From Sphingobium cupriresistens (GTDB lineage Bacteria > Pseudomonadota > Alphaproteobacteria > Sphingomonadales > Sphingomonadaceae): DNA of 64,000 bases. Below are positions 49,665-59,356 of this stretch, one piece after another. The notes below the pieces were generated by a model that ran no database searches, was not told the DNA's origin, and was given only the letters and a program-made list of their open reading frames with translations. The first letter of the stretch is position 1. Each line of letters opens with the position of its first letter. The position numbers were made by a program, and so were the translations under genes. The stretch covers positions 18,493 to 82,492 of the forward strand of contig NZ_SEOO01000020.1 of NCBI RefSeq assembly GCF_004152865.1. Reading direction: 5' to 3'.

Positions 49665-50486
49665 TCAAACCTCTCCTTCGACTTGATCTGGAAGTGTGCG
49701 AAAATCTGGCGCGGGCGGCTTGGCGAGCCATTCCCGCACTTGTCTGTTGAACGCCCGCGGCGCTTCGGCAGGCATCATATGGCCCGCCCCTTCGACCACG
49801 CGCAGTTGCGCGTGGGGGATAGCGGCGGCGATGGATATATGCTGGGCGACCGGGGACCATTGGTCCTGGCGGCCGACCATGGCGACGGTCGGGCAGGTGA
49901 TCGTCGGCAGCAGCGCATCGACCGAGGGGCGATGCAGCAGCGCTTCGATCTGCGCTTCGAAGGTGGGCAGGCCGGCGGCGACGGCCATGGCGTAAAGCGC
50001 GTCCATCAGGGCTTCGTTGCGCAGGGCGGCGAAGCCCATCATTGGGGGTAGCCATTCGCCGACCAAGGCGCTCATCCCTTGCGCGCGGCCGATGTCGCGC
50101 AGCCGGTAGCGGCTTTCGCGCTCGCCGGGCCTGACCGGATGGACGCCAGTGTCGACCAGCGCCAGCCGTTCCACGCGATGCGGCGCCTTGCGCACCACTT
50201 CCAATGCTATCCGCGCGCCCATTGAATGGCCCAGCAAGGCGCAGCGGTCGGGCATATGGGCGATCGCATAATCGGCCATCGCTTCGATTCGGTTGCGACC
50301 AGCGTAAAAACCATCGACCACGACGCTGTCAGGGAAGACAGCCAGCGTTTCGCCAAACATGCGGGAATCGCACAGCAATCCAGGCAGGATCAGGAGGGGG
50401 GCGCCGACATCGCGATCTGATGATTTCGCATCCATGAATATTTCATCTACACGAATAACTTGGGGCGGACCAGAGAGAAAATGCAT
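49665..50486 (-). CDS. Alpha/beta hydrolase
   Basis: A 273-residue alpha/beta-hydrolase-fold protein. LLILPGLLCDSRMF is the first strand and oxyanion loop, GHSMGARIAL holds the nucleophile Ser, and GAGHMMP near the end holds the catalytic His. The start could be MHFLSGPP (50486) or MDAKSSD (50435); neither has a strong ribosome-binding site. It lies between an aromatic-acid transporter and the O-demethylase on the same strand, so an ester of an aromatic acid (for example a feruloyl or vanilloyl ester) is a reasonable but unproven substrate. Confidence 0.85.
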   Translation of the reverse strand: MHFLSGPPQVIRVDEIFMDAKSSDRDVGAPLLILPGLLCDSRMFGETLAVFPDSVVVDGFYAGRNRIEAMADYAIAHMPDRCALLGHSMGARIALEVVRKAPHRVERLALVDTGVHPVRPGERESRYRLRDIGRAQGMSALVGEWLPPMMGFAALRNEALMDALYAMAVAAGLPTFEAQIEALLHRPSVDALLPTITCPTVAMVGRQDQWSPVAQHISIAAAIPHAQLRVVEGAGHMMPAEAPRAFNRQVREWLAKPPAPDFRTLPDQVEGEV

Positions 50487-50510
50487 CGGCGGACAGGCCG
50501 ATGATCCTTA

Positions 50511-51851
50511 TTATGGCAGGTGCGTTTCCTCATCCGCCGGGCGGAGGCGGGAGAGCAGCAGGACCAGCGCGGCGATGGCGGAGCCGAGCGCGAGCAGCAG
50601 CGACGTCGCGCCCCTGCCCGCCCCCAAGGCCAGCAATTGCCCGGCGATAAACGGACCGAGCGCGGCGCCCATGCGGCCAAAGCCGATCACCGCGCCGGTG
50701 CCGGTCGCGCGCAAGGTGGTGGGATAGATATTGGCGATGAGCGCATAGAGGCCGACCACCGATCCGTTGGCGAGGAAGCCCAGGATGAAGGCCGCCACCT
50801 GGAGCCACAGCATGGCGGCGGGGACCGCGCCGAAGGCGGCGACCGCGATAGCGGCTCCGGCCAGTCCCACGATCACCAGCGGGCGCAGGCCCAGGCGCGG
50901 GGAGAGGAAGCCGAGCGTCAACCCGCCAATCGCGCCGCCCATGTTCATGAACACCGACACGATCGTCGCGCGCGACGGGTCGAAGCCCAGCGCGACGACC
51001 AGCGAGGGCGCCCAGCCCAACGCATAGTAAAAGGTCATCATGTGCAGGCCGTACATAAGGATGAGCGCGATGGTGGTGGCGCGGTAACGGTCGACGAAGA
51101 GTTGACCCATCGATGCCTTGGGTTCGTCCACGATTCTGACCTGCCCGGCCTGTGGCTGGCCGAGGCGGCGCAGGATGGCGTTGATGCGCGGCAGGGCGGC
51201 GGGGCCATGGCGGGTGGCGAGCCAACTGACCGATTCGGGCAGGCACAGCAGCACGAGCGGCACCATCAGCGCGGTGGCGCCCGCGCCGGCGAAAAAGATC
51301 GATTCCCAGCCGTGGTTTTGCAATAATTGCGCCGCGCCCCACCCGCCGACGATGCCGCCGACCGGATAGCCCGCCGCCATGATGCTGACCGCCAGGTCGC
51401 GGCGGCGGCGGTTGGCGAATTCCGCCGATGCGGCGTTGACCGCCGCCAGCACCGCGCCGAGGCCGAGGCCCGTGAAAGCGCGCAGCAGGCATAGCACCAC
51501 GACATTGGGGGCGAAGGCCGAGGCGAACATGCCGCTGACCATGATGACGAGGCACAGGAGAATTTGCGGCCGTCGGCCAATGCGATCGGCGAGTTGGCCC
51601 AGCGTCAGCGAACCCAAGACCATGCCGGCCAGCCCGGCCGACACGACCAAGCCGATCGCGCCGGGACCGATGCTCCATTGCCGCGCGATGCCGGGCGCGG
51701 CGAAGGTGACCGCCAATATGTCGAAACCGTCGAGCGCATTGAGCAGGAAGCAGATGGCGATCGCTACGACCTGCGGCAGGCACATCGGCTGGACCGCCAG
51801 GATGCTGCGCGGATCATCGGCAGGCAGGGCTATAGTCGACGTGACGGCCAT
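50511..51851 (-). CDS. MFS aromatic acid:H+ symporter (AAHS family)
   Basis: A 446-residue, 12-helix transporter. The AAHS marks are the TM1 motif LDGFDILAVTFAAPGIA and the loop 2-3 sequence GQLADRIGRRPQI, followed by GLGLGAVLAA and the R/K-rich loop NRRRRD. It is likely to import vanillate, ferulate, protocatechuate or a similar acid. It is the first gene of the operon with the hydrolase and O-demethylase. A TGTAT-N7-ACACA element, related to the ferB operator, lies 36 bases upstream, and a TAACGATCGTTA site further on belongs to the divergent exporter. Confidence 0.88.
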   Translation of the reverse strand: MAVTSTIALPADDPRSILAVQPMCLPQVVAIAICFLLNALDGFDILAVTFAAPGIARQWSIGPGAIGLVVSAGLAGMVLGSLTLGQLADRIGRRPQILLCLVIMVSGMFASAFAPNVVVLCLLRAFTGLGLGAVLAAVNAASAEFANRRRRDLAVSIMAAGYPVGGIVGGWGAAQLLQNHGWESIFFAGAGATALMVPLVLLCLPESVSWLATRHGPAALPRINAILRRLGQPQAGQVRIVDEPKASMGQLFVDRYRATTIALILMYGLHMMTFYYALGWAPSLVVALGFDPSRATIVSVFMNMGGAIGGLTLGFLSPRLGLRPLVIVGLAGAAIAVAAFGAVPAAMLWLQVAAFILGFLANGSVVGLYALIANIYPTTLRATGTGAVIGFGRMGAALGPFIAGQLLALGAGRGATSLLLALGSAIAALVLLLSRLRPADEETHLP

Positions 51852-51886
51852 GGGTGGCGTTCCTCTCTATCTTATGCCGCGCACAT

Positions 51887-51903
51887 TGTATGCTGATGAC
51901 ACA
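51887..51903. promoter_or_regulatory. TGTAT-N7-ACACA operator upstream of the transporter-demethylase operon
   Basis: TGTATGCTGATGACACA matches 14 of 17 positions of the ferB site TGTATGCCTATGATACA, and the following CATTATGCA resembles the ferB flank. It is 36 bases before the transporter start. Confidence 0.65.
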
Positions 51904-51969
51904 TTATGCAAATCGAAAGGCGCCCGGCCCGCGGCGACGCAAATGCTTGTGGAAAGCCGCAAACAAATA

Positions 51970-51983
51970 TAACGATCGTTATT
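51970..51983. promoter_or_regulatory. ATAACGATCGTTAT operator (site 5)
   Basis: A perfect 14-bp palindrome 26 bases before the start of the Bcr/CflA exporter, in the intergenic region shared with the divergent aromatic acid transporter. Confidence 0.75.
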
Positions 51984-52008
51984 AATTACGGAGAGGACAG
52001 ACCAGACG

Positions 52009-53220
52009 ATGCCGCACGCCACCACCCCGGCCGGCCGGACAGACAGTGAGCCGAGCCTGTTGCTGGGCATCGCCTTCGGCTTCCTGTCTTCGCTCGGCCC
52101 CTTCGCCATCGACCTGTACCTTCCCGCCATGCCGGGGATGGCGCGCGCGATGGCGGCGGACAGCGGCGCGGTGCAGCGCACGCTGTCCGCTTTCTTCCTG
52201 GGGCTGGCGCTGGCGCAGATACCGCTGGGCACATTGGGCGACCGATATGGACGGCGGCGGCCGTTGATCGGCGGGCTGGCACTGTTTGCGATCGCATCCA
52301 TCGCCTGCGCGCTGGCGACCAGCCTGCCCATGTTGGTCGCCTGCCGTTTCCTGCAGGGGATGGGCGCATGTGCGGGCACGGCGAGCGTGCGCGCAATGAT
52401 CCGCGACCGGCATAGCGGGCATCGCGCCGCGCAACTCATGGCCTTCACTTTCCTGATCATCGGCATATCGCCGGTGCTGGCACCGCTGGCGGGCAGTTAC
52501 CTGTTGCAGATCATGGCGTGGCGCGGGCTGTTCGCGTTGCTGGCGGGCGGCGGGGTGATCGCGCTGGTCGCCGTCCTCCTCTTCCTGCCGGAATCGCTGC
52601 CACCCGAACGGCGGTTGCATCAATTGCCGATGCTGGAAAGCTATCGCCGGTTGTTGACCGCGCCGGCCTTTCTGGGCTGGACGATGGTGGCGGGGCTGGC
52701 GACCACCATTCCCTTCGCCTTCGTCACCGCCGCCCCTTTTCTCTATACGCAGGGCTTCGGCCTCACCGCGCATCATTACAGCCTGTTGCTGGCGCTCAAT
52801 GCCGCGACGTCGATCATCGCGACCCAATTCGCGCCGGCGCTGATGCGGCGGCTGGGCGGGCGGCGACTGGTGTCGATCGCGGCGGCGATCGCGATCGTGG
52901 CGACGGCGCTGCTGGCGCTTACAACTGTCGCGCTCGCTGTCTCGATCGGCGCGTTCCAGTTCTATGCGATGCTGCTGTTTGCGCTGGCGGGGCTGATCCT
53001 GACCCCGGCCGCCATTTCGGCGCTGGACGCCGCAGGCGGCGGAGCGGGCTCAGCAACCGGGCTGCTCGGCACGCTGCAACTGGCGATCACCGCGCTGGCG
53101 AGCGGCGCAGTGTCGCTGCTGCCGTCGATGACCGTACTGCCGCTGGCTGGCTTGCTGGGCGGCAGCTTCACGCTGATGGCGGTGGTGATGCTGGCGCTGG
53201 GTGAGCGGCGGGGCATTTAG
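52009..53220 (+). CDS. MFS drug-resistance transporter, Bcr/CflA family
   Basis: A 403-residue, 12-helix exporter. TM1 carries SLGPFAIDLYLPAMP, typical of Bcr/CflA, followed by QIPLGTLGDRYGRRRPL and the motif-C-like region FLIIGISPVLAPLAGSYL. The substrate is unknown. A perfect operator of the window-wide palindrome family lies directly upstream, so it probably exports an intermediate or inducer of the same catabolic regulon. The ATG follows TACGGAGAGGACAG. Confidence 0.88.
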   Translation: MPHATTPAGRTDSEPSLLLGIAFGFLSSLGPFAIDLYLPAMPGMARAMAADSGAVQRTLSAFFLGLALAQIPLGTLGDRYGRRRPLIGGLALFAIASIACALATSLPMLVACRFLQGMGACAGTASVRAMIRDRHSGHRAAQLMAFTFLIIGISPVLAPLAGSYLLQIMAWRGLFALLAGGGVIALVAVLLFLPESLPPERRLHQLPMLESYRRLLTAPAFLGWTMVAGLATTIPFAFVTAAPFLYTQGFGLTAHHYSLLLALNAATSIIATQFAPALMRRLGGRRLVSIAAAIAIVATALLALTTVALAVSIGAFQFYAMLLFALAGLILTPAAISALDAAGGGAGSATGLLGTLQLAITALASGAVSLLPSMTVLPLAGLLGGSFTLMAVVMLALGERRGI

Positions 53221-53240
53221 GGCGCTCGCTTTACCGCAAT

Positions 53241-53358
53241 CCGTTCGTCCTGAGTAGCCACTGAACGAAGTCGAAGTGGCGTATCGAAGGATGCGCGCCG
53301 GGGGCCGATGCTTCGATACGAGCCTTCGACAAGCTCAGTCTCTACTCAGCACGAACGG
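53241..53358. repeat. Long imperfect palindromic repeat element
   Basis: Outer arms CCGTTCGTCCTGAGTAG (53241-53257) and CTACTCAGCACGAACGG (53342-53358) match with one mismatch. An inner pair, GTATCGAAG and CTTCGATAC, adds a second stem. The element occupies most of the 218-base gap between two convergent genes. Such GTTCG...CGAAC repeats are scattered in sphingomonad genomes. Nothing else is evident in the gap. Confidence 0.7.
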
Positions 53359-53438
53359 GTTTGGTTAGACCCTCAGTCATCAGGCTCCAATAGTCCATGG
53401 CGTGTTCTCACACAGGCGGGAACACGTAATGCTAGTGT

Positions 53439-54286
53439 CTATCCGTTCCGCATCAGCCGCTCGGCGTGCCAGCGCAGGTGATCGCCCATGAAGGTCGAGA
53501 TGGTATAATAGCTATGGTCATAGCCCGGTTGCAGGCGCAGCGTCAGCGGGATGCCGGCCGCCGCGCAGGCCCGTTCGAGCAGATGTGGCTTGAGCTGTTC
53601 GGCGAGGAAAGTGTCGGCGTCGCCCTGATCCACCAGCAGGTCGGCGACACGCGCGCCATCCTCGATCAGGGCGACGGCGTCATGTTTGCGCCAGGCAGCG
53701 CGATCGTCTCCCAGATAGCCGCCCAGCGCCTTGTGCCCCCAGGGCACCTGTGAGGGCGCGACGATCGGCGCGAAGGCAGAGACGGCCTTGTACCGATCGG
53801 GGAAGGTGAGGCCGATGGTGAGCGCCCCATGGCCGCCCATCGAATGGCCCATGATCGACTGGCGAGCCATGTCGGCGGCGGGAAATTCAGCGGCGATCAG
53901 CGCAGGCAATTCCTCCGTCACATAGGACCACATGCGGTAATGCTGCGCGAAGGGCTGCTGCGTCGCATCGACATAGAAGCCCGCGCCCAGGCCGAAATCA
54001 TAAGCGCCATCGGGATCGTCGGGCACGCGCTCACCGCGGGGCGACGTGTCGGGCGCGATGAAGATGAGGCCCAGTTCGGCGCAAAGACGGCGATATTCGC
54101 CCTTGTCCGTCACATTGGCGTGGGTGCAGGTCAGCCCCGACAGATACCAGACGATCGGCAGTTTCGCGCCCGGCTCATGCGGGGGCACATAGACCGAGAA
54201 GGTCATGTCCGTGCCTGTGGCCGTGGAGGCGTGCCTATACACGCCCTGCACGCCGCCAAAGGCGCGATTGGTGCTGACCGTCTCCA

Positions 54287-54287
<1 letters not shown>
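53439..54287 (-). CDS. fghA: S-formylglutathione hydrolase
   Basis: A 282-residue esterase-D family enzyme that hydrolyses S-formylglutathione to formate and glutathione. Catalytic Ser149 lies in MGHSMGGHGA, and GYDHSYY carries the catalytic His; YLSGLTCTHANV and GLGAGFYVDATQQPF are family signatures. The start overlaps the upstream dehydrogenase stop by one base. It works right after FrmA in formaldehyde detoxification. Confidence 0.95.
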
Positions 54288-55399
<1,112 letters not shown>

Positions 55400-55564
55400 G
55401 GGTCTACTCCCGAATTGGTCCGATAATCGGAAAATCCTGTGCCGGATCGGCGGGGGCATGTGCAAGCCCGCGCCGCGCGGCGGTGGTGTCGCCCGCTCTA
55501 GCAATATCCCGTCTGCGCGATAAGAAAGCATTTGCGGGATTCATTATTTCTGAAGTGGGACAAT

Positions 55565-56452
55565 ATGCACCGCTGGGAAGGCATAGACGAGTTCGTCGCG
55601 ATCGCAGCCGCAGGCAGTTTCAAGGCGGGCGCCGAGGCGCTGGGCCTGTCGACCACCCATATGAGCCGCGCCATTGCCGCGCTGGAGGCGCGGGTGCAGG
55701 CGCCTTTGTTCCACCGCACAACCCGGACGGTGCGGCTGACCGATACGGGCCGGGTCTTCTTCGACCATTGCAGCCGGATCGTCGCCGAGCGGGACGAGGC
55801 GATCGCGATGATCAGCGAGGGCGGCGAGCCGCAGGGGGACATCCGCATCACCTGCTCCACCGCCATGGGCGAGCGCTTCATCGCGCCGATCGTGCGGCGC
55901 TATGCGTCCAGCCATGCCAAGTTGCGGATCAGCATCGACCTGACCAACCGGCTGGTCGACCTGGTCGGCGAAGGCTATGACCTGGCCATCCGCACCGGGC
56001 AGCTGGCGGAATCGCGGCTGATCGGCACCCGGATCGCCTCGCGGCGGCTCCATACCTGCGCCGCGCCCGCCTATCTCGACCGGCATGGACGTCCCGCCAA
56101 GCCCGGCGACCTGTCGCGGCACGAATGCCTGGTCGGCACGTCGCCGCTGTGGCGGTTCGAGCGGGGCGGGCGGGCGGAGAGCATCCGGCCCAAGGGGCGG
56201 TGGCGCTGCAACAGCGGCGGCGCGGTGGCGGAGGCCGCGATTGCGGGCATGGGGGTATGCCAGTTGCCCGAATTCTACCTGCTGCCCCACATCGCATCGG
56301 GCGCGCTGGAAGAAGTGCTGGACGATTTCCGGCCCGATGACGAACCGATCTGGGCGGTCTATCCGCAGCGTCGCCATCTGCTGCCCAAGATCAGCGGGCT
56401 GCTGGACCTGTTGCGGGCCGAGCTGCCCGCCGCGCTGGCGCGGCAGGCCTGA
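55565..56452 (+). CDS. LysR-family transcriptional regulator
   Basis: A 295-residue LysR protein. The start is the ATG of MHRWEGIDEFVAIAAAGSF; a TTG 11 codons upstream is less likely. The helix-turn-helix covers residues ~5-62 (AGAEALGLSTTHMSRAIAALEARV), and the effector domain has the usual DIRITCS and LIGTRIASRRL elements. It is divergent from frmA-fghA with about 165 bases between the starts, and may control that operon. It is convergent with a MarR gene. Confidence 0.88.
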   Translation: MHRWEGIDEFVAIAAAGSFKAGAEALGLSTTHMSRAIAALEARVQAPLFHRTTRTVRLTDTGRVFFDHCSRIVAERDEAIAMISEGGEPQGDIRITCSTAMGERFIAPIVRRYASSHAKLRISIDLTNRLVDLVGEGYDLAIRTGQLAESRLIGTRIASRRLHTCAAPAYLDRHGRPAKPGDLSRHECLVGTSPLWRFERGGRAESIRPKGRWRCNSGGAVAEAAIAGMGVCQLPEFYLLPHIASGALEEVLDDFRPDDEPIWAVYPQRRHLLPKISGLLDLLRAELPAALARQA

Positions 56453-56456
56453 ACGC

Positions 56457-57035
56457 TCAGGCCGTCGACTCGTCGTCGCCGTCGGGCCGGGTGAATTCGA
56501 GAAACCGGCTGTTGCCGCTGTCATCGGTGGCTTCGAGCGTGTCGACCAGCGTGTCGAGATACTGGTTGAGCATGTCGACCTCCTGCCCTGCCAGCGCCGA
56601 GACGAGATAGGTCGCCACCTTGTCCGTCTGCGGGCGCATCAGGCCGTAGAGGCGCTGCCCCTCGTCGGTCAGGATGAGCGTCTTGCGCCGCTTGTTGCCG
56701 GGATCGCGCTCGACCGCGATGCGGCCATGCTTTTGCAGCGCGGCGACCGCGCGGGAGACGCTCATCGGATTGACGCCGGTCATTTCGGCCAGCTCATGGC
56801 TCGCCGAATTGGGGTGGCGCCCGATCAGCATCAGCAGGCGAAATTCATTGAGGCTGATCTTGTAGCGATGTTCCAGATAAGTGGAGAAAGGCGCCATCAG
56901 CTTGTTCGCCAGCCGCAGGACGCGATGCAGCGTATCGGCCGGGCTGGCTTCGGCCGCGCGCGGCCGCGGCGACTTGGAGGACGCGGACGGTTTCCGGAGC
57001 GGGCTGCTGTTCGACATGGTCTTCCGATAGGACAT
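56457..57035 (-). CDS. MarR-family regulator
   Basis: A 192-residue MarR protein with a basic, low-complexity N-terminus (SPLRKPSASSKSPRPRAAEAS). The winged-helix core is NEFRLLMLIGRHPNSASHELAEMTG followed by VNPMSVSRAVAALQKHGRI and RDPGNKRRKTLILTDEG. The second ATG (57017) has GGAAG before it and may be the real start. It lies between a convergent LysR gene and an NTF2-like gene on the same strand, 43 bases upstream. Its target is unknown. Confidence 0.87.
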   Translation of the reverse strand: MSYRKTMSNSSPLRKPSASSKSPRPRAAEASPADTLHRVLRLANKLMAPFSTYLEHRYKISLNEFRLLMLIGRHPNSASHELAEMTGVNPMSVSRAVAALQKHGRIAVERDPGNKRRKTLILTDEGQRLYGLMRPQTDKVATYLVSALAGQEVDMLNQYLDTLVDTLEATDDSGNSRFLEFTRPDGDDESTA

Positions 57036-57078
57036 CTGGCGGTGGTGAAGTCAAGCCATGCGTGGTGCGGCAGGTCAC

Positions 57079-57474
57079 TCAGCCGACAATCGCGCAGCCG
57101 ACGCTGGTGAATTTGCCGTCGGCGACACGATAATGGATATATTGGCGCATTTCCTGGACCTGGCCCTTCGCGATCGGGGCGAACTGGTCGAGCCCCTGCG
57201 CCGCCAGCGCAGCGGCGTCGAGATCCTTGACGCCTTCGACCCGGATGATCCCTTCGAGCGCAACCAGGTCGGCGCTGGACGCGAAACGCTCGATCGTGAG
57301 CGTTTCGATGACATGGGCGTGGAGGAAACCGTAGAAGCGCTTGAACGCTTCGCGGGTGCCGAGGTCCACCCCGAAGAAGCGGATGCTGGCGCCCGGCGCG
57401 TAGAAATCGAACACCGTGTCATAGTCCCGGTCGTTGAACGCCTGCGCATAGCGATCGTAATCGGCGCGTTCCAT
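57079..57474 (-). CDS. NTF2/SnoaL-like protein
   Basis: A 131-residue protein of the NTF2 fold: YDRYAQAFNDRDYDTVFDFYAPGASI at the start, GTREAFKRFYGFLHAHVIETL in the middle, and a C-terminal strand EMRQYIHYRVADGKFTSVGCA. It is divergent from another NTF2-like gene, with a perfect ATAACGATCGTTAT in the 122-base gap. The fold serves lyases, isomerases and hydratases. Substrate not known; a place in the palindrome-controlled catabolic set is inferred. Confidence 0.78.
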   Translation of the reverse strand: MERADYDRYAQAFNDRDYDTVFDFYAPGASIRFFGVDLGTREAFKRFYGFLHAHVIETLTIERFASSADLVALEGIIRVEGVKDLDAAALAAQGLDQFAPIAKGQVQEMRQYIHYRVADGKFTSVGCAIVG

Positions 57475-57531
57475 CGCCCTCTCCCCTTGTCCGAAGGGGC
57501 GGGATTTTTCCCCTGCCCGCTTGCCCTTTTA

Positions 57532-57545
57532 ATAACGATCGTTAT
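57532..57545. promoter_or_regulatory. ATAACGATCGTTAT operator (site 6)
   Basis: A perfect 14-bp palindrome between two divergent NTF2-like genes, 58 bases from one start and 52 from the other. It can control both directions. Confidence 0.75.
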
Positions 57546-57596
57546 CGTAAGGGCAAAGGGCGGATCGACGCCAGCGAAAAATGCAGGGAGAGGGTG

Positions 57597-57986
57597 ATGA
57601 GCTATAGTGCGCAGGAACAGCGCAACCTGGATCTGGTGCAGGCTATGTTCGACCATGTGCTGATCCCGATGGACGGCGACGCCGCCGACCGCTTCATCGC
57701 GGCGGACTATATCCAGCATAACCAGTGGGTCGATACCGGGCTGGAACCGCTGAAAGCCTTTCTGCGCAAGGTGCGCGCGGAGAATCCCGATGCGGTGCAT
57801 GATATCAAACGGCGCTTTGCCGATGGCGACCATGTGGTCGTTCATTATCATGTGCGGCGGTGGGCAGGCGATACCGGCTTTGCAGTGATGGATATCTTCC
57901 GCATCGAAGGCGACAGGATCGTCGAGCATTGGGACGTGGTGCAGGATGTGCCGGCCGACAGCCCCAATCCCCATTCCCCCTTTTGA
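57597..57986 (+). CDS. NTF2/SnoaL-like polyketide-cyclase-type protein
   Basis: A 129-residue SnoaL-family protein. The pattern NLDLVQAMFDHVLIP, AADYIQHNQWVDTG, GDHVVVHYHVRRW, and DIFRIEGDRIVEHWDVVQD is that of the SnoaL group found in many proteobacteria. The start is the ATG right after GGGAGAGGGTG. It is the first gene of an operon with an SDR and a DUF3237 gene, 14 bases before the SDR. Its reaction is unknown. Confidence 0.82.
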   Translation: MSYSAQEQRNLDLVQAMFDHVLIPMDGDAADRFIAADYIQHNQWVDTGLEPLKAFLRKVRAENPDAVHDIKRRFADGDHVVVHYHVRRWAGDTGFAVMDIFRIEGDRIVEHWDVVQDVPADSPNPHSPF

Positions 57987-58000
57987 GCCGGGAGGCAGCG

Positions 58001-58750
58001 ATGCGATTCAAGGACAAGATCGTGCTGGTCGTGGGCGGCAATAGCGGCATCGGCCTGGCGAGCGCGCAGGCCTTCGCGGCGGAAGGCGCGACGGTGCGGA
58101 TCAGCGGGCGCGACCAGGCGACGATCGATGCGGCGGTGGCCGGGATCGCCGGCGCAAGGGGGTATCGCGCGGACATCGCCGATCTGGACGCGATGGAGGC
58201 GGTGATCGGCGACATCGCGGCGCAGGACGGGCGGATCGATACGCTGTTCGTCAATGCCGGCGTGGGCGGCTTCGCGCCTTTCCGCGACCTGACGCCCGAC
58301 GACTGGGACCATGTCCATGGCGTCAACCTGCGCGGCTGCGTGTTCGCCATCCAGAAGGCGTTGCGGCTGATGGACCGGGGCGGGTCGGTCGTGGCGACGG
58401 GATCGATCGGCGGCCATGCCTTCGTACCGGGCAACACCGCCTATGCAGCGGCCAAGGGCGGGCTGTATGCGGCGCTCAAGGTCATTGCGGGCGAACTGGT
58501 GGGTGAAGGTATTCGCGTCAACCTGGTCAGCCCCGGTCCGATCGAAACGCCGCTGCTGCACCGCAATCCGGGCATGAGCGAGGCCGATGTGGAGGCCATG
58601 CGCGAGGCGATGATCGCGGCGGTGCCGATGCAGCGCATGGGCCGGGCGGAGGAAGTCGCGCGTGCCGTTCTGTTCTTGGCTTCGGAGGAAGCCAGTTTTA
58701 TCACCGCCGCCAATCTGTTCGTGGACGGCGGGACGCTGGAATTAGGGTGA
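58001..58750 (+). CDS. SDR-family oxidoreductase
   Basis: A 249-residue classical short-chain dehydrogenase, starting at the ATG after GGGAGGCAGCG. Cofactor loop GGNSGIGLAS (residues ~12-21), SGRD after the second strand (Arg suggests NADP is possible), NAGVGG, catalytic Ser in GSIGG, YAAAKGGL with Tyr and Lys, and the C-terminal VDGGTLELG. It is the middle gene of the NTF2-SDR-DUF3237 operon under the palindromic operator. Substrate unknown. Confidence 0.88.
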   Translation: MRFKDKIVLVVGGNSGIGLASAQAFAAEGATVRISGRDQATIDAAVAGIAGARGYRADIADLDAMEAVIGDIAAQDGRIDTLFVNAGVGGFAPFRDLTPDDWDHVHGVNLRGCVFAIQKALRLMDRGGSVVATGSIGGHAFVPGNTAYAAAKGGLYAALKVIAGELVGEGIRVNLVSPGPIETPLLHRNPGMSEADVEAMREAMIAAVPMQRMGRAEEVARAVLFLASEEASFITAANLFVDGGTLELG

Positions 58751-58766
58751 TTGGGGAGTTGGGTTG

Positions 58767-59270
58767 ATGGAAAATCTGTTTTCGACGCTGGACAATCCGC
58801 GTCTGGAATTCGCGATGGAGGTGCGGCTGCAATTTCCGCGGGTTCAGACCATCGTGAATACGCCGATGGGCGGCAATCGCAGCGCCGTCTATGTCGATGG
58901 CGGGACGTTCGAGGGACCGCGGATCAGGGGCAAGGCGGTGCCGGGGTCGGGCGGCGACTATGCCTATTTCCGGCCCGACGACGTCGCTGTGTTCGACGCC
59001 CGCTACATGCTGGAGGAAGAGGATGGCACGTTGATCCTGCTCAACAATCGGGGTTTCCTTTGGGGGCGCAAGCCCGACACGATGGCGCGGTTGCGCGACT
59101 GGGCGTTCGGTGACGGCGAGCCGGTGGAGCAGCAGGATTATTATCTGCGCGGCAATCCCAGTTTCGAATGCCCGGTCGGCAAGCATGACTGGCTGACCAA
59201 GCATGTGTTCATTGGCGTGGGCGAGCGGCGCGCGGACGGGAATGTGCTGCGCTATTATGCGCTGACGTAA
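58767..59270 (+). CDS. DUF3237 family protein
   Basis: A 167-residue beta-rich protein of the DUF3237 family, with the typical GGTFEGPRIRGKAVPGSGGDYAYFRPDD (quoted in part), NNRGFLWG and YYLRGNPSFECP-HDWLTKHVFIGVG-like pattern. The function is not established; members often neighbour aromatic or steroid catabolic genes. The start follows TTGGGGAGTTGGGTTG. It is last in its operon. Confidence 0.85.
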   Translation: MENLFSTLDNPRLEFAMEVRLQFPRVQTIVNTPMGGNRSAVYVDGGTFEGPRIRGKAVPGSGGDYAYFRPDDVAVFDARYMLEEEDGTLILLNNRGFLWGRKPDTMARLRDWAFGDGEPVEQQDYYLRGNPSFECPVGKHDWLTKHVFIGVGERRADGNVLRYYALT

Positions 59271-59296
59271 CAAACCCCGTTCGCTTCGCGCGTGTC

Positions 59297-59322
59297 GAGA
59301 AGCGGCTGACGTGGCGCTTCTC
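59297..59322. terminator. Hairpin within a GTTCG...CGAAC repeat between convergent genes
   Basis: GAGAAGCG (59297-59304) and CGCTTCTC (59315-59322) form a perfect 8-bp stem. It lies within the larger imperfect palindrome CCGTTCG...CGAACGG (about 59278-59350), which separates DUF3237 and the ferA-like gene. It may terminate transcription from either side, but there is no long T-run. Confidence 0.45.
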
Positions 59323-59356
59323 GTTTCTCGACTTCGCTCGAAACGAACGGAGGGGA

